A stretch of 64,000 nucleotides of DNA from Lagopus muta (taxonomy: Eukaryota > Chordata > Aves > Galliformes > Phasianidae): positions 41,751,967 to 41,815,966 of the forward strand of contig NC_064437.1 in assembly GCF_023343835.1 (NCBI RefSeq). Reading direction: 5' to 3'. The first letter of the stretch is position 1. The number at the start of each line of letters is the position of its first letter. The notes beneath the pieces were generated by a model that made no database searches, had not been told where the DNA came from, and saw only the letters and a list, made by a program, of their open reading frames with translations. Shown here piece after piece: positions 37,311-52,100 of the stretch. Made by a program: the position numbers and the translations under genes.

Positions 37311-40300
37311 GGGCAGTCCATTGGGACACTCACCCATCAGCACTCCTCCACAGGCCTGCAGAACCAAGCAAGCGCTTCATGCCTGAGTGCCATCCTAAAG
37401 TCCTCTCCTCCTGCACGAGGCAGAACACTGTGTCTGACACCCTAAGACATCTGTCCCTGGGGAGCTCAAGGCCTGCAGTGCAATCAGAGCACTGCACGGT
37501 TAGGGCATCAAACCAGCTACAAACTTCTGGGAAACGAGGAGCGTCACCCTCCTGCAACACCAAAATCAACCACGTCACCCTCTGAGGATCCACACCCTTC
37601 CCACCCTCTGCTGGAGCGGAAGGGGCTCCCTGTGACAGCAGCAGCTCAGCATTTGGTGCTCCTAGGGCTGGGTGCAGAAGCCAGCAGGAGGTAACACAGT
37701 GCTCTGAGCAGGTGGAGAGGCAAAGCAGCAGCTTGCAACACTTCTTCCAAAGGAACGTGCAGCACCTACATAACAAGGCTCAGTCCAAAAGGGGATGGGG
37801 TAGCACAAGGAAACTATGCAAAGCAGGACCAGCAATCTTCTGTTTCCTTAACTACTGCAGACGTCTGAGCATTTACAAAAAGCCTTTCCCCCAAATATCC
37901 ATCAGTTCATCTATCCAGCAGTGCAGCTGAGCTCCCATATTTATGGCATCGGTGCATGTTGCTATAGAGATAATTAATTAACACAACATAATAAATTCAG
38001 CAATTTTATTACTTTGCAGGTTAGCATAGAATTGGAAGTAGATTGGGGCAGGTAAAAAAAAAACTGGCTTATAAAAAGTAATGTCTTTAATGATCCTCAA
38101 GCATTGAGCAAGGCAGTTGGGCCTGGAAATCATTCCTACAGTACACAAAATGCTCTGCATTTGGTGTAATCACAGCCATTAGGAGCCCGGAGGAAAATCA
38201 GAAAAATAGCAATAAAGATGAACTGAGTCTCAGCCAAACAACTGGAGGTGAGGGGGCTGAGGGGGGAGTTTCCTGAGCAAGGCATGAAGTCAGACCACAA
38301 ACCTTCATCTTTCACATACAGATGCCAGCATAACACCCACAGCTGGAAGGACAGCAGCAGAAAAATGACTCCCAATGATGGACACGGTTCCAGCCAGGAA
38401 CTGGGCCAAACAAGAACAAGAAGAATGCTGTTGAGCACGCAAATAGTGCCACACTTGCAGTTTGATCTCACTCCCCTTTTTCTGTTAATTGAGAAAATTG
38501 AAATCAATCTCCTTTCCAACAGGGGCCCTTGTTTTATTACTCGTCCTGTGCTAATTAGAATCTTTTTATATTCTTTTTGGTTCAGGGTCTGTGCCTTCTG
38601 AGGTTAGAAAAGAGAGCGGCACAGCTGAAACTGGGTCGCTTACCCCTCAGGATGCGACCATTTGTTGCTCTGCATGCAGTGAAGCAAAGGGGAAAATGCT
38701 CCAAGAGAGAGCCACACGCAGAACAGATGAGCAAAAGACTGTTTGGGGACAAAGGTGACACTGCGCAGTGCTGCTTGCCTTACATAACCGTGACAGCTTT
38801 GTCACGTTGTCAGGTGCCGATGACATCTGCACTTCTCAGAGCAGTGCCCAGTGAAAAGCAGCTCAACTATACAAAACCAGGGGCGTTGCATAGAAAAATC
38901 AAAGGGCCAGAATGCTGCCACCCAATTCCTAAGCTGTCCCTGCAATGCGTTATTGCTATAAAAGCACAGCAAAGCGAGCAGCTTTTATCCTGCATTCATG
39001 TAAACACACATGAGGAAGACTAGAACAAAAAACACCCAAGTCTCAAATGCCTTAAGATATGTTTGGAGACTTCAGCATCAGCTCCAAATTCTATAGAGGC
39101 TCAGCTACTTTCAATAGGGTAAATTGCGTGGTGTCATTAGCATCGCGAGCTCATTGCACACCATCTGCAGGCAAAGAGAGTTTTGCTATTCCCCAGTCAG
39201 AGCTGCTTGCTGGCAGGCTGCTGCTGCAACCTGTTGCTGCACTTCTCCATGTCTGTCTGCAGCATGCTCCCTGAGGAGATTGGTCTGTTTTTAGGGTCAG
39301 TTTAGCTGCAGAAAGAGAGGGGCTATTTGATAATCTGACCAGCAACACCCAGGTCACCCAAAGATTTGCTTGATCCACACACACGTGCCAAAAAAGAAAA
39401 AACACCAAAACACCCTAAAACTACTATCAACCAGATGCTGCTGCATGGATTTGTAACAGTGATAAAGAGAGAAGACGTCTTCCCCAAACCCAGACAACCC
39501 AACCCAGATTGCAGAGACAAGAAATCATCTACAGTGAGAGCAACAATGGGCAATTTAGCTTGATTATATCCTTGCAGATCTTCCTATTTATAACGGTTTT
39601 CGTTATTTTGAATGCAAACTGTGGTGTTGGTTTTATTTTTCATGTGCATCCACTCTGACAACCAAAAGTTGTCATTAGCTCCTGATTAAAAGAGGCTTTA
39701 AATAAAGAGAGGAAAGAAGTCCAAACAAAGAGTGCGGCTGCATCCCTGTCCTGCTGCATCAGCCTGCCTGCTGCAAATGTCAGCTTTATTTACTGTTTGG
39801 AGTCCACTAAGCTCTTCTCTTGTAGAAGAGGTGAAATTGGGAATATTGGGCCAGATGGGAGAAAAGAAAAACAGAAAAGAAAAGAGGAGGTAAATAAAAA
39901 AGCAGCCGTGGGTCTGCATCGATGCTGGTCCTGGTCCTTCACACCAATATGCATGCAAGTTTGCACATAGATGTGGCAAGCAAATTAAGTAAGCTTCACT
40001 AGTGAGAGTCTGACCTTTTCCATCTTCCCCCCCAGCAGAAAGCAAGCTCCGGAAGAGACTAAAAAGAGGGTTGGAAATAGCAAAGATAATAAAGTCAGTC
40101 ATCGGAAGCACAGAAGACAGAAGGAAAAAGACAGGCAGGCGAAAGGAGGACTTCAGGAAAACCTGAAATATTGCAAGTCATCCTCTATTTTCTGGAGGCA
40201 CAACCCATCCCAGTGAAATACAGGCAGCAGGATGCACCCAGGTGAGGCCAGGAGCCCTGGTTTGATGCTGAGAGAAGAAGTCTGCTCTGTTTTCTCCATC

Positions 40301-43300
40301 AATCTGCTCCTTTTGGCACATGTCTGCTGCGTGCTTTTTAGCAGAACAGAACTCCCCTCTAGCAAGGTACAGCCAGACACCAAATGCGATTACTGGGAAT
40401 TTTCCTCCCTCAGTATCACCCATCCCCATCACTCCAAGCTGCAGGATCCTCACCACTGTGACGCTGAGCCACAGTCTTCAGGGTACACTAGTGAAGCCAA
40501 GCTGGACAACCATGAGCACAGCACATTTGGCCCTTGCTTCATCAGCCAGAATGAGCACCTTCAGAATTGATAGAATGTGAGGACGGGACTCAACACTTCT
40601 GCATCCTCCATGAGCAGCAAAGGTGCTGCTCAGAGGAACTCACCAAACCCAGCCACTGTGCCACCCTGCACCACCCTCGGAGGTTTTTCCATCCCAAACA
40701 TCTTTCCTGCAGCCTGGAAGCTCAGGGATAGGAAGGGCAGCCAAAGGCAGCCCTGCTTTTGCCTGTTCCTCCCACATTCAGCTCCTTATGGCTCAGCAGG
40801 GAGCTGAAAAAGTTAACTCCAATAACTGCAAAGTGATGCCATTCAATTTCACCTTTTAAATGTGACAATTAACTCCACCACGGTTTCCTTTGCTGTAACC
40901 GCTTATGTTTCCATGCCACCGAGGCCAAGAACCACGCATCCTTGGCTTCCCCTCCTGTGCATCCTCTGGCTGGCATCACATTAGCAGAGCAGAAAGAGCT
41001 TTTCCTGAAGAAACCTGCTACCACACGGATGTTTTTTATGGCTCTGGCTGCCCCTTGTTCAATCTGTGCCCCCGCATTCTGGTGCTCAAGTAGAAGAGGG
41101 GAATCTAAGCTGTTTCCCCTGTCAGATCCTACACTTAGATTCAGTAATGATAAACTATAAAACCAGAGAAACAATGTAAAGCAAAGCAAAGGGGGTGGGG
41201 TACAACCAGAACCAGATGTTTGCAGGCAGCTGGCAACCCTGCTTCTCCCAAGATGCTGATGAGCACAAACTGCAGCTTGACAGACAGACCCTCATTGGCC
41301 GCCCTTTTCCTGCTAGCAAAATTCAGCTTGGCTCTGCTGGATTTAATCATTTTCTCCCTTTAAATAACGAAAAGTAGAGGGAGGAGAGGAAACGGATTTA
41401 TTCATGTCACTAACTGTCAGAAAAAAAATGTTTACTGCATTAAAATAACCTGAGCTCCTGAATAGTGGGGAGAAAAAAAAAGAAGAAAAAAAAAAGAGGG
41501 AACACGCAGGGGAGAGGGAGATGGGAGAGCATCTGTTCTGCACACACAAGGGATGGACCCGCCCAGGTAGACATCAGGATGGGACACACGTGAGTCTCCC
41601 AGCAGATATCCAGGAGAAAGTGGAGCGAAAACAACGCAGCAGGGAAGGATTGGCATGGTTGTTTGAGCTGTGCTGTTTTTGGGCACAGCTGAGAACATAC
41701 TTTTGTCAAGCAGAGCCTTGTGGGATCCATGCCAAGCCCCAGCACTAGCTCAACAGTTTGCACAGCAGGTCCTTGGTGGCTGCCTGCAGAGGTGCTGCTC
41801 CTGCAGAGAAGTCGGGGATGTGGGAGGCCTTAGAAGCAACCACAAAAATGTAATGCATCAGGAAAAACAGAGACTCCAGAGCATTGCTGAAATACATCTC
41901 CAGCTTCGTCACTCCTCACAACGGGGCATCCAAAGGGCCTGCAGTACAAATATTTAAGCAAATTGGCAGAAGTCCATCAAGGGCTATTAAACAAGAAGTT
42001 ATAGATTAACTTCCAGCTCAGGAAGCCCTGAAGCTGCAAAATGTCCCAGTCTGGAAAGGAGTGAGAGAGTGGCACCTCTCATGCTGGTGCCTCCACAACT
42101 GGAATCTTGTACAGACATACTTTGTCAGTGTTTTGAGCACATCCCCAACCCTGTGCAGCACCCCTCCCTTTCTCTCTTCCCCTCCCCTCCCACCCCTCTC
42201 TCCCCATGCTTCGCTGCTATTTTTCAGACTGGGAGACACTCTGCTGGTGGGATCTAACAGCACAGCCAAGGCACAGCAGGAGCCAAAACAGCAACTAGCA
42301 TCTTGTTTGAGGTTTGGAGGCAATAGCCACCTGTAGACAGCAGCCAGCAGGAAAAGGAGTCACCAGGAGAGCCACCAGACTTGATTTCTTGGCTGTCCTT
42401 GTGTACGCCTGGGCTGCCCAGCACCTGGGAAAGCCAGGAAGCCCAGATAAATCACTACAAAGCTACAGTGAGGACAATTATAATGATAACATTGATATAG
42501 CTGAATCCAGTCACAGTTTTCCTGCTATAAGCTGCACCTCCCATTGCGATCCTTAGGGAACGAGGCACGGAACAAGATTATCCCTTGACAGAATTAAACC
42601 AGTACACCTTATACAAAATAGTTAATAATAACAACTTGATTGCAGCATGCTATCCTTTGATATTCCAGTTTTGTGATCCAGATGTGGTTGAAGCACCACA
42701 GCTTAGCAAGAGCTGAAGGGTAGGCTGGCTGCAAGGACACTGGGCATTCAGGATGCTCTGCCCTGGCTGCTGCAGGCACAGAGAGCAACAGGAACCACAG
42801 GGAAGCAATTACTCTGCAACAAGCAACGTCTTCTATCTTACTGCAGCAGCAGGACGTCATTCCAGCTCCACCTGCAGGAATTTCTGCCGGAGAGAAAGCC
42901 TTGAAGGCTGGAAGGGGAAGGGGCTGCTCCAGGGAGGGGAGGGAAGTGAACAGGATGAGATCGGTGAGGAGAAAAGCAATGAAAGAGGAGAGCCTTATAA
43001 AAATGCCATCAACTAGCTTGCAGAGGCAAACGGCTTGGACTCCTACACACAGTCTCACAGGCAAGCAGTGCATGCAGCATCCCAAGAGTGCCTTCTAGCA
43101 AGCTGCATGAATTCTCTGCTCCAGCTTCTCCGCACGGTTCAGTAGGTGATGCTTCTAGAAGGAACGTTTGCTGAAACTGAATTTTGCAGGAACATTAGGG
43201 AACGTTTGCAAAATGAAATCTGAATTGACAGGTGGGGACACTCATGACTCAAATTCCTCCTCTAAATCAGGGACCAGGCAATCAGTAAGGTCTTGCAACA

Positions 43301-46300
43301 TTAAGCACCACCTCACAGGTTTGAATGTGAGATACTTAAGAGCATTTTGCAAACTACAGATGAAAAGCACTGTCCAGCAAATAATTGAACAGGAAAAAAA
43401 CAGGTCATCTCTGAAAAATTTCACTTGGAGTGCGAAAATACATCACAAATTGAGAGTTGGTCTACGCTCACACCAGCAGTGGTCTGGAAGAACAAACTCC
43501 CTGCAGAAGGGGCTCACCTGGCTCTCCCAACCCACCTGCAGCCACCTGCCCTTACTTCCCAAAGGAGGATAAAGCAGATTGGAGTCCATTGCAGCTCCTG
43601 TAGGCAGTGCAGAATGCAGAGCAGCACATTTCCGTGGCATAATTGCACCTCCAGAGCTCCTCAGAGGCACTAGGTAAGCATTTGGCTTTAACCCGGAGAC
43701 AAAAGCCAAAGCATGCAGCCCGTGGTGAGGGCAGGGTGAGGGAAGTAGCCCTCAAGCAATCTGGCTCCATCTAGGCATCAACCTCAGGCTAAATGAAGTA
43801 GCAACCCACCAAGGGTCAAAAATAACCCATCATTTTAAATGAGGCACACTTAAGGTGCATGAAGGAAAAAAATAAAAGATCCTCAGTGCTTTCCCACCAA
43901 GAGTAGAAATTCTCAAAGGAAAAAAAAAAAAAAAACAACAACACCTTCCAGTCTGCACAATCACAAAATGTAGATTTAAATGCTATTCACAAAGAAATCA
44001 TGTCAGCTTGCAGGAGAAATCCCCATGGATAAAAGACAGCAGAACGTGACCTGGGAAGGATGGCAGCTGGGAGTGTGTGGCATGGAGAGAGGCAGCAAGC
44101 AAGCTGCAAACCAGGAACGAGGACAGCAGCGACCTTCAGCTGAGAATGCAATTGTAATAGATCTATAAAAATGCCGATTTCCTACTTATAAAGGAGATAA
44201 GTACCTGTGCAGCTATCCAGGAAGCCATGCATAACAATTCTGCACCAAGCTCCTGAGAAAATTCCGTGCCAGCCACCTCTGCTCCACCCCAGCATCACCG
44301 CACTGCAAACCTGCACCAAGCACCTCCATCCCTCCTCCTCGTAGCTAACAGAAGGCCCAAAAGCAGTGTATTTTATGGCAATTATCAGCGTTTGCTGAGA
44401 ACAGCTTTCCCTATGCAGACAGCAATTGCAGAAAAAAGAAAGAAAAATCCCACATGGCTTATTCAAAGGCTGGAAACATCTCCCAGCCTTGGTTGTTACT
44501 GAGCTATTTGCTTGTATCTCTCTTCAAACAGAGAAGCAGCATGGGAAGAACTAGAGATCTAACGTGGCAGACAAGCTGACCAAGAGAAACATGTGTTGGA
44601 AAAGCAAAAAAAGGTCAGGGTAGTGACGCTGAGCAAACCTATGGCAGGGCTCTCAGAGAGGAACCAGCATCCTCGTCACAAGGGTCGAAGGAAGAGAGTC
44701 CCACATGCCACCACCATGAGAGCCCAAGCAATCCATTTACCACTGCCTCCGACTGTAACTTTAACAAGGCACAAGTTTTACAGCCAACGTTTCAGAGCAC
44801 TGCAATGCTTTTTTATGGTGCACCAAGAATTTGCAGGAGAATGAGTCTCACCTAAGTTTACTTCTTCCATCAGGATCCTAAATAGGTTTTTCACATAAAA
44901 TTACCTTTTTTGTCTATAAAAAGGTGCAGCTGTAAATGTACCAGTCTCAACCCCACAGCTGAAAGTTAGGAGCAAAAAATTCCTGCAGCAAAGTGCCAAA
45001 CTGCAATGAATTTTATACTCATCCCAAAGCTCTCCCTTCACTGCATGTGCTCCAGCCAAACACCAGGCCAGGGCTGTGCTACCAGGGCAGCGTGGTTACC
45101 TAGCACATAAACTCATTTTTTCCTCACCTTTCTCTTTTCTGTATTCAAAGAGGAATTAAAGATTGCACTTCAGTCCCCAGGTCACCCCCTGAACTCTTCT
45201 GAGGCACTGTCTGTCCCCTGCAGAGTGGCTGCTGGTATAAGAAAAACAGAATCGGACTTCTGAAAAGGCTCCCGTTCAGGGAAATCTATTATCATTAATG
45301 GCAAACCTCCCAGAATCTGTTCTTCATTTCTTTTTCATTTTAAAATGTCAATGCGTGTTGTCAGAACGCAATTGTTTTCCTTAATCGTCTGCAGCAGCGA
45401 AGTAGAAAGCACTTCTCGTCGTGGTGTGGAAAAGTCACTTGCTTTATTCATCTCACACTCTGTTTCAAGAGGATGCTTTTGCATTTCAAGGGCTGGCATT
45501 GCCCTCAAGAATGGACGCTCCCACACTCGCCTGTCACAGGAGCTCATGAAGTGGTGGAGATCCCTTCACTGGGAAATTCACGTCTCGTAGCCTTTCCTTT
45601 GGCGCATCCCCAGCACAAGCGTAAGGACACGTCAGCAGATGTCAGAGAATCTGGAAAAGAAAGCCATCTAGAAAACTGGGTACCCTTTTCTTTCCGGCTC
45701 AGAAACTAGAAAAAGGATTTGGGCATTGTTGTCATCTTGATTTTCATCGAAGCCAGCAAGGCAAACGCGGAGCGTCTTTCGCTCCATTATCGCTCCTTGA
45801 GAGCAGCTCCTTGGTGTAACAGCTACATACAATCTTTTCAGTTTGGTAATTGTTGTTTTTTTCTCTCCGCAATCACAAAGAGAAGCTCCTGAAAGGTTTG
45901 GGCAATAGGCTTCTTAAAGAGCTGTTGACAACTCTCAGGAAACTTTTACATTTCAAATGCATTCTGCCCACATTTCCTATATTTTCTGTGGTTCTGAAGT
46001 TCCTCAATTTAGCACACAAAGCTATTTGCATGAAAATAGCATTTTGAGAGTTTCTCACGGAAGACTCACAATGCTTTTCTTTTAAAAAACACCACATAAT
46101 TGTAGAATTGTGTGTTGAACATCTCAGGTAGCTGGGGTAAGAGGAGAATGAAGCACAAAACTGATTGCAAACATTTTTCTTTCATTTTAGATCCCATCAA
46201 GTTCTCATTCTCTAGCTGCCACTCACAATGGTATTCCTGGATACATTAATCTAGTGCCATTATCATTCTCTGAAGGCAAGGAGAACTTTTATTAAAGCAA

Positions 46301-46660
46301 AGACAAATGAATTTAATGGTTTGACTGTCTCTGTTTCTAAAAATACTTGTAGACTTCCTCTTGACCCGCAGGGAGAAAACTCTACACTGATATATTCTTG
46401 GACTGTATCCAGCCCCAAAGAAAGATAAAGCATCCCATGTGACAAACATCCCTTTTCCAAAGTCCCAGGGAAAGGCCTAGAACATGCCATGCATCTGACT
46501 GAGCAGCAGAGCACTCGCTGAGAGATGAGATGATCTTCCAAAAGAGACAGTCCTGCACAAACTCACCAGACTATGAAGTGTTCCGAAGATGTGATTTGCA
46601 GTCAAGAACTGGTATGCAAGCAAGGAGATCATCTTTCGGGCAGCCAGAAAACATATCATT
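37311..46660. other. Long intergenic stretch, unusually free of CR1
   Basis: Over 9 kb I recognise no CR1 copy and only A-rich simple repeats (about 41,468-41,495 and 43,919-43,936). Frames reach 158 codons (42609-43085, minus) without any family match. Absence of young repeats can mark constrained sequence, but composition alone does not show this. Confidence 0.6.
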
Positions 46661-46881
46661 TACAGAACCATAGAACTGTTTGAGTTAGAAGGTACCTTCA
46701 AAGGTCATCTCTTGCAATAAATGAGGGCACCCACAGCTCCATCAGGAGCACAGAGCCCTGTTCAGCCTGACCTGGGGTCTGCAGGGATGGGGCACCACCA
46801 CCTCTCTGGGCAGCCTGTGCCAGTGCCTCACCACCCTTCTTGTAAAACATTTCTTCCTAACATCCCGTCTAACTCTGCCCT
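46661..46881 (-). repeat. CR1 3' fragment, antisense
   Basis: ACAGAACCATAGAACTG, then CTTCAAAGGTCATCTC, then TCAGCCTGACCTGGGGTCTG, then CTCTGGGCAGCCTGTGCCAG and CTTCCTAACATCCCGTCTAA are the standard succession of an antisense CR1 3' end. At about 220 bp it is the longest antisense CR1 copy in the window with all these blocks in order. Confidence 0.93.
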
Positions 46882-48990
46882 AGGACTTTGTACAGCATCT
46901 CAAATTGCATCTGGCAGTAAACAGGCAATCGTTAGCATTTCAACACGCTCCATACAGGGAAAAAAAAAAAAAAAAGGCCAAAATGATGCATTCACAAAAT
47001 TGCATCCTTGCTAGCATTTGCTAGTATTTTGGAGTGCACTGGAGGTGCTGTCTCAAGGAAGGGTTTGCTCCTACTGCCAGACACCAGGACAAGCAAGATT
47101 CTGGGTGAGCACACAGCAGCTCCTCAGGCATGTCACAGCAGTTATCAGATCAAGGAGACGCAGAATGATGTACCTTACCCTAGCTTCAGCCTGTCTACTT
47201 TCTATTACCCTTGATGATGGTAACTTAGTTGCCCACAGCTCACAAAACTGCCACAAAACACCACAAGAACGCCACCAACAAGAAAAAAAAAGGACACACC
47301 ATACACGTGGGCTACATTTTGAAAATCTGTGGAGACACCCTACAGTCTATTTGACATCCCCACCTTCACACAGTGGCCTGCTCAGGGCAGGAGCCTCATG
47401 CTCTCGCTTACCTGAATCTGGGCCTTGGAACCACTCACAAACAGGGACCAGAGACCACTCCACCGAGGGCTGTATCGATTTTGGATGCGGCTGTGACAGC
47501 ATTTTTCTTGCTGTGTCTGGAATTGAGCTCCACATTTCTGCTTCAAAGTCAAGGAGACATTTCTCACACAGAAGTCTTCAACTCCGATGGGAAAAATCGC
47601 TGCAGAAAGCCTTAATGAACTACTTACCCACCTGACCCAGACGCCTCCCAACACTAACAGCATGCTTCAGATACCCCAGGCACAAGGGAATGTGACCTGT
47701 CACAGGCTTGATTTGAAAAGATCCCAGCAAGGGAGAGCTGTCAATTAAGAGAATCAATATCCTCTCTTCCATAACGCAACCAGTGCCCTCAAGATCAATA
47801 GAAAGTCACACATAAGAACTGTTGCCACCGCCTTCAGGGCGGACACAAGAACCAAGCATGATGCTTGTCACCATTAAGGGAAAAGGAAGAAAAGAGAAAA
47901 AGTTCAAGAAGGATGGATGAACGACATTTACCCCAAATCTGGAATTGCAAGAGGGCTGTGGTGCTCAAAAACCCAAAAGAATTGTTTTGAAATCTGGACT
48001 TCTTGTCCTATGAGCTCTCTCACGAGACGGCAGGGGATTTTTTCAACACTTCTAACTGTTACTGCAAAAGGGGGAAGAAAAGACAAATCAGAAAGATGAG
48101 AAGGTGGTGGAGCACAAGGTCAGCAATAATGCGACTCCATGGTATTATTGAATTCAGCCAAGGTTAATCAGAGAAGCCAAGCTTTTACCTTGGTGCCTTC
48201 GCCAGGTGCCTAAAAATGATGTAAGGATCCAGACCAAGAAACATTAGATTCTCTCATTCCTGCCTCACAAAGAACTATTTGCAAGACCCTGGTTAATTAA
48301 ACCTATAAACCACAAGTGAAAGTCTGGCCGAGTGCCACATTTGTACCAGCGTGTTGCAGAAGGGTGTTGCATTAACAGCTGTTATCCCACCCTGGCAGGG
48401 CAGGGGAGGCGAGGCAGGGAGCAGGGAAGGAGCAGTGGCAGAAAGAACAACGCAAACCAGCTGATTTTCAATTAACGGCTGAAATAAAAATGAAGCGCTT
48501 TTAGCGCTCGGCCTTCAAAGTGCCAGTACTCTTAAATAACGCAGCTACCTGGCCCTTCTATAGCCCTATTAAATCAACTTCATTTGTTTTAAGCAAAGCT
48601 GAGCAGTACTTATTTAACAAGCGCTTCTTCAAGCATGACTCGACATACAGAGAGGAATCCTTTCAGTGCAGACAAGTGGCTCGAAGGGATGCTGGGAGAA
48701 GACATTTCTCTCTGGAGTAGAAATTGCTCACCAAATTACAGCCCTTGGCCAGGGGACAAGTGCTGGAGGTTGGAATTATCTGTATCTGGCCAAGCTGAGG
48801 TGCATCCCACTTCACCCCAAAAGATGTGCTGATGTTTCTGGTGCTAAGCACCAAGCCAAGGGACAAGGTTGGGATCATAGGAGGGAGAAGCAGACACCTC
48901 AGAAGGAGATCCATTCCAGTGTGGCACTCTAAACATCCTCCTCACTTACTGCTTTCCCCTAAAACTACTTGAAATCTCTCCAATTCTCAT
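46882..48990. other. Intergenic DNA with the longest open frame of the desert
   Basis: An A16 run lies at about 46,961. The 205-codon plus-strand frame at 47018-47635 shows no recognisable domain and overlaps an antisense frame of 93 codons that contains an exon-like interval (47412-47599, minus). No gene is called. Confidence 0.6.
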
Positions 48991-49166
48991 CTTACCCAGC
49001 CCACCCCCACCTGCCCACTGCCCATATCCCTCAGTGCCACATCTCCATGGCTCTGCAACATTTCCATGGAAGATGACCCCATCACCTCCCTGGGCAGCCT
49101 GTGGCACATCACCACCACCCTTTCCGAGGAAAATTGTTTCCTAATACATAGCCTGAACCTCCCCTG
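48991..49166 (-). repeat. CR1 fragment, antisense, 3' tail missing
   Basis: CATATCCCTCAGTGCCACATC, then CATCACCTCCCTGGGCAGCC, then CTAATACATAGCCTGAACCT match the antisense CR1 body. The tail-proximal 'GAATCATAGAAT' end is not seen. Confidence 0.8.
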
Positions 49167-52100
49167 AATCAGAAACAACACCCTTGGGATTTATAGTGCT
49201 ATGCACCCACCCCCAAGCATGAAGCAAGCTGTGCAGGGGGCACTGATGATGGCTTTCATGCATGCCCAAATTGGAGTACACTGTGGCTTACTCCTCATCT
49301 ACCATGGCTGTCTAGTGCTAAGGGAAGCCCCTGGAGCAAAACCTCCAGGTTTTAAGCACTCAGGGTTTCAAGTTTCATTCCTTTTGCCTGTCATTATCTT
49401 TCACTTGAGTTCCTGTATCCTCTTCTCTTTGTAAGTTGTACCGTAAGATCCATTTAACTGCAATCTCTTCATCTTTGATACACAACATAACCAATTCTTA
49501 ATGGCGGTCTCCTTCCCTCTGTTAAAGAGCACTCCAGAAACACCTTGGTGCTATAGCCAAACCTACTCAAAAGCCACTGAATTTTGTTCTCAATCAGTTG
49601 CTGGTTCTCCACATCCAAGTAACCCTTGTCTGCACATGACTGAGGTTCTTATGTGCTCAGCACGAAGCACCTGAGCAGATTCAGAGCAGACTTTGACCAA
49701 TGCACATTAATTGTTATTGAAAATGGGAATACAGAAACAGTGACTACCAGACAGATGAGGTTGCGAGGTGAGGCTAGGCATCATTATGTTGAATTTCCTT
49801 CCTGGGATGTCATGATGATGGACATAATTACAGAAATATTTTGCAAGAACACATCCTCATCTCTCTTCAAGATACCAATAATCAGCAGCTAATGCTCTTT
49901 GTCCTGCTAGAGCTTTTTTGACTTCTTGAGATATTAATAACCTGCCGTTATGGTAGGGCTGACACAAGCACTGCTGATTGTTCAATGGCTCAAAGTCACA
50001 GCTGCCACAGTAGGAAAACCACCTTCATTCAAAGCTGTGATTAGTTAAAGCAGAACTTTTGTTACGTAAAGCTTAAAGAAAAAAGAAACAATACTGTTTG
50101 CAGTGCATGCAGGAGCCCATCTCACTTCAAACTCAGATGAATTTGGAAAACAGCCCCAGCTCTCCAGTACTATCATCGTAGTCTGAAATGCAGATTGAAG
50201 ACATGGGGAAGGAAGAACACCACACTGGGAACACAAATACTTTGCTTCTCACCTGCCTCCACACATCTAATTTTAAATCCTTCCTCTGTGCTTTGCCTGC
50301 AGGGCACTCCAAAGCACAGCACAGAACCGAGGGAGCTCAATTCTGGGTTTAACCGTGCTCCTCATCCAGCACTGCAGGTTCACATTCCCCAGGCACCTCT
50401 TCCTGGGGGTGCTCCCACGTTCCAGCTGCAGGAGATCACCTCACAGCCACTACAAGGGCAGGACAGCCACACAGCCCCTCCGTCTCACAATCAATAAGTG
50501 GAAAACAGGACGAGGCTGGAATTATTATTCAAGGTTTCCAAACCAGGAGGGATGGGGGAGGCTAGAAAATGTCACAGGCTTCTTGCGGACGTGACACGGG
50601 CTGGCTTGTGGGCAAATTAACACGAGCGGGAGAACTCGCTCAGGCTCATCAGGGTAATGAAATGTGATATCCACTGGAGAACGCAGGGGCAGGGACACGC
50701 TCCACTTTGCTGTAGCAGCGATGCCCTTTAGACAAAAGACTCCCTGGTGAAATGCAAAACAACTCCAGGATGGAGTGTATTCAAACAGGATCCAAGGACA
50801 GCAGAGCCATAACCATGGGCACAGATCCCTGCTGCGTATTTCTGGGCTGTACAGGGACACGCCAGCATGTACTCAGGGATGCAGTGCTCAGGAAACACTA
50901 TTTTTCTCTTCTCCTGTTCCTGCTGTCTGTCAGCCCTGTTGCTTGGGGCTCAGATAAAAATATCTCACCAAAAAACTGGGCTGATTGCATCTATGGGTCA
51001 CATACATCAGCCAAAGTTTCCTTAGGATTGGTTTTGGGCAACCACTGGAAGCAAACCAACCTGGCAATCCTCTCCTCACACCCAGCCTCCCCTTCCCCTG
51101 CACATCAACCCCTAACACTTTCCTGGGAGGACAGAAAAATCCCAGCTGGCTGAGCTCTTGCAGAACTCCCGTGGTTTGAGGCTGCTGGCTCTTATATTGC
51201 CCTGTGCCATCCTCAGAGCATGCAAGGCCATTTTTCCCACTAACACACAGCATGGCCCAGCCACTACCTGGCACTTGGCACACCACCACCAGAACTGCTG
51301 GTCCCATCGAGATAGCAGTTCTAGAGAAGAGGAAAAAGCAGAGATTGCAGTTTCGCTTCACTTTTCACACCTTCCCTCGCAGAGGAAATGCTGCATTAAG
51401 ATGTTGGATGAAGCACAACACTTCCCACTCTCCCTATCTCAGTTTGAGACACAGAGCCCTCCATTACACAATCCCAAATTGCTGCATTTGGATGTGCCAG
51501 AATATGGCAATTGATTTAACAAGTACATCTCCAAAGATGCCAACACACATCCCTTTGAGAACAGACTGTGGTGAACCAGCCTCCTCAGGCAAGGTCAGCC
51601 CCAAATCCACCTTCTGGGCTTTGATAGCGGCAGCATACATGTTTTTATTTCTCCCTATAGTGGTTTGCTTCATGGCTTTCTGTTAAGAGTTTTAAGAGGC
51701 TCTTGGAAAAACGTTGACTTTGCAAACCAAGTTTCTACTTTGGAGCAATTTATCTAATACGCAGCACCTTAATTTGGATATGCATTTTAAGAATGCTTGT
51801 CCAGGCAGCAAGTCGCTAAGCTTTGGGAAGTTACATAAATCACTACATTTGCATTTGTACGTGCTAACAAGAAATGAATGCCTCTTTCCCTTCCAGTTAG
51901 CATTTGTGTGTGTCACAAGCAGCACCGCTCTCTCTCCCCACCTTTCCCACTTTCTTTAGGATATGGCCACAGAAATTGTCATATTGAATTACACTGATAA
52001 CCATCTCATTTAGTGCCCTCTCTACAATAAGACTCCACACCAGCTGCTACAGAGGAACATTTAACACTCCCCGTAATTGACAATGATGGAACAGCACTAC

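Noticed and set aside
42609..43085. 158-codon minus-strand frame with hydrophobic segments
   Set aside because: Hydrophobic stretches arise from T-rich codons of the reverse strand. There is no recognisable family and no splice context.
46721..47014. 97-codon plus-strand frame
   Set aside because: Its first two thirds are the reverse complement of a CR1 3' region, a well-known source of spurious frames.
47018..47635. 205-codon plus-strand open frame
   Set aside because: The translation has no recognisable domain or signal, overlaps an antisense open frame, and sits in intergenic DNA without promoter signals. Such lengths occur by chance in 60 kb.
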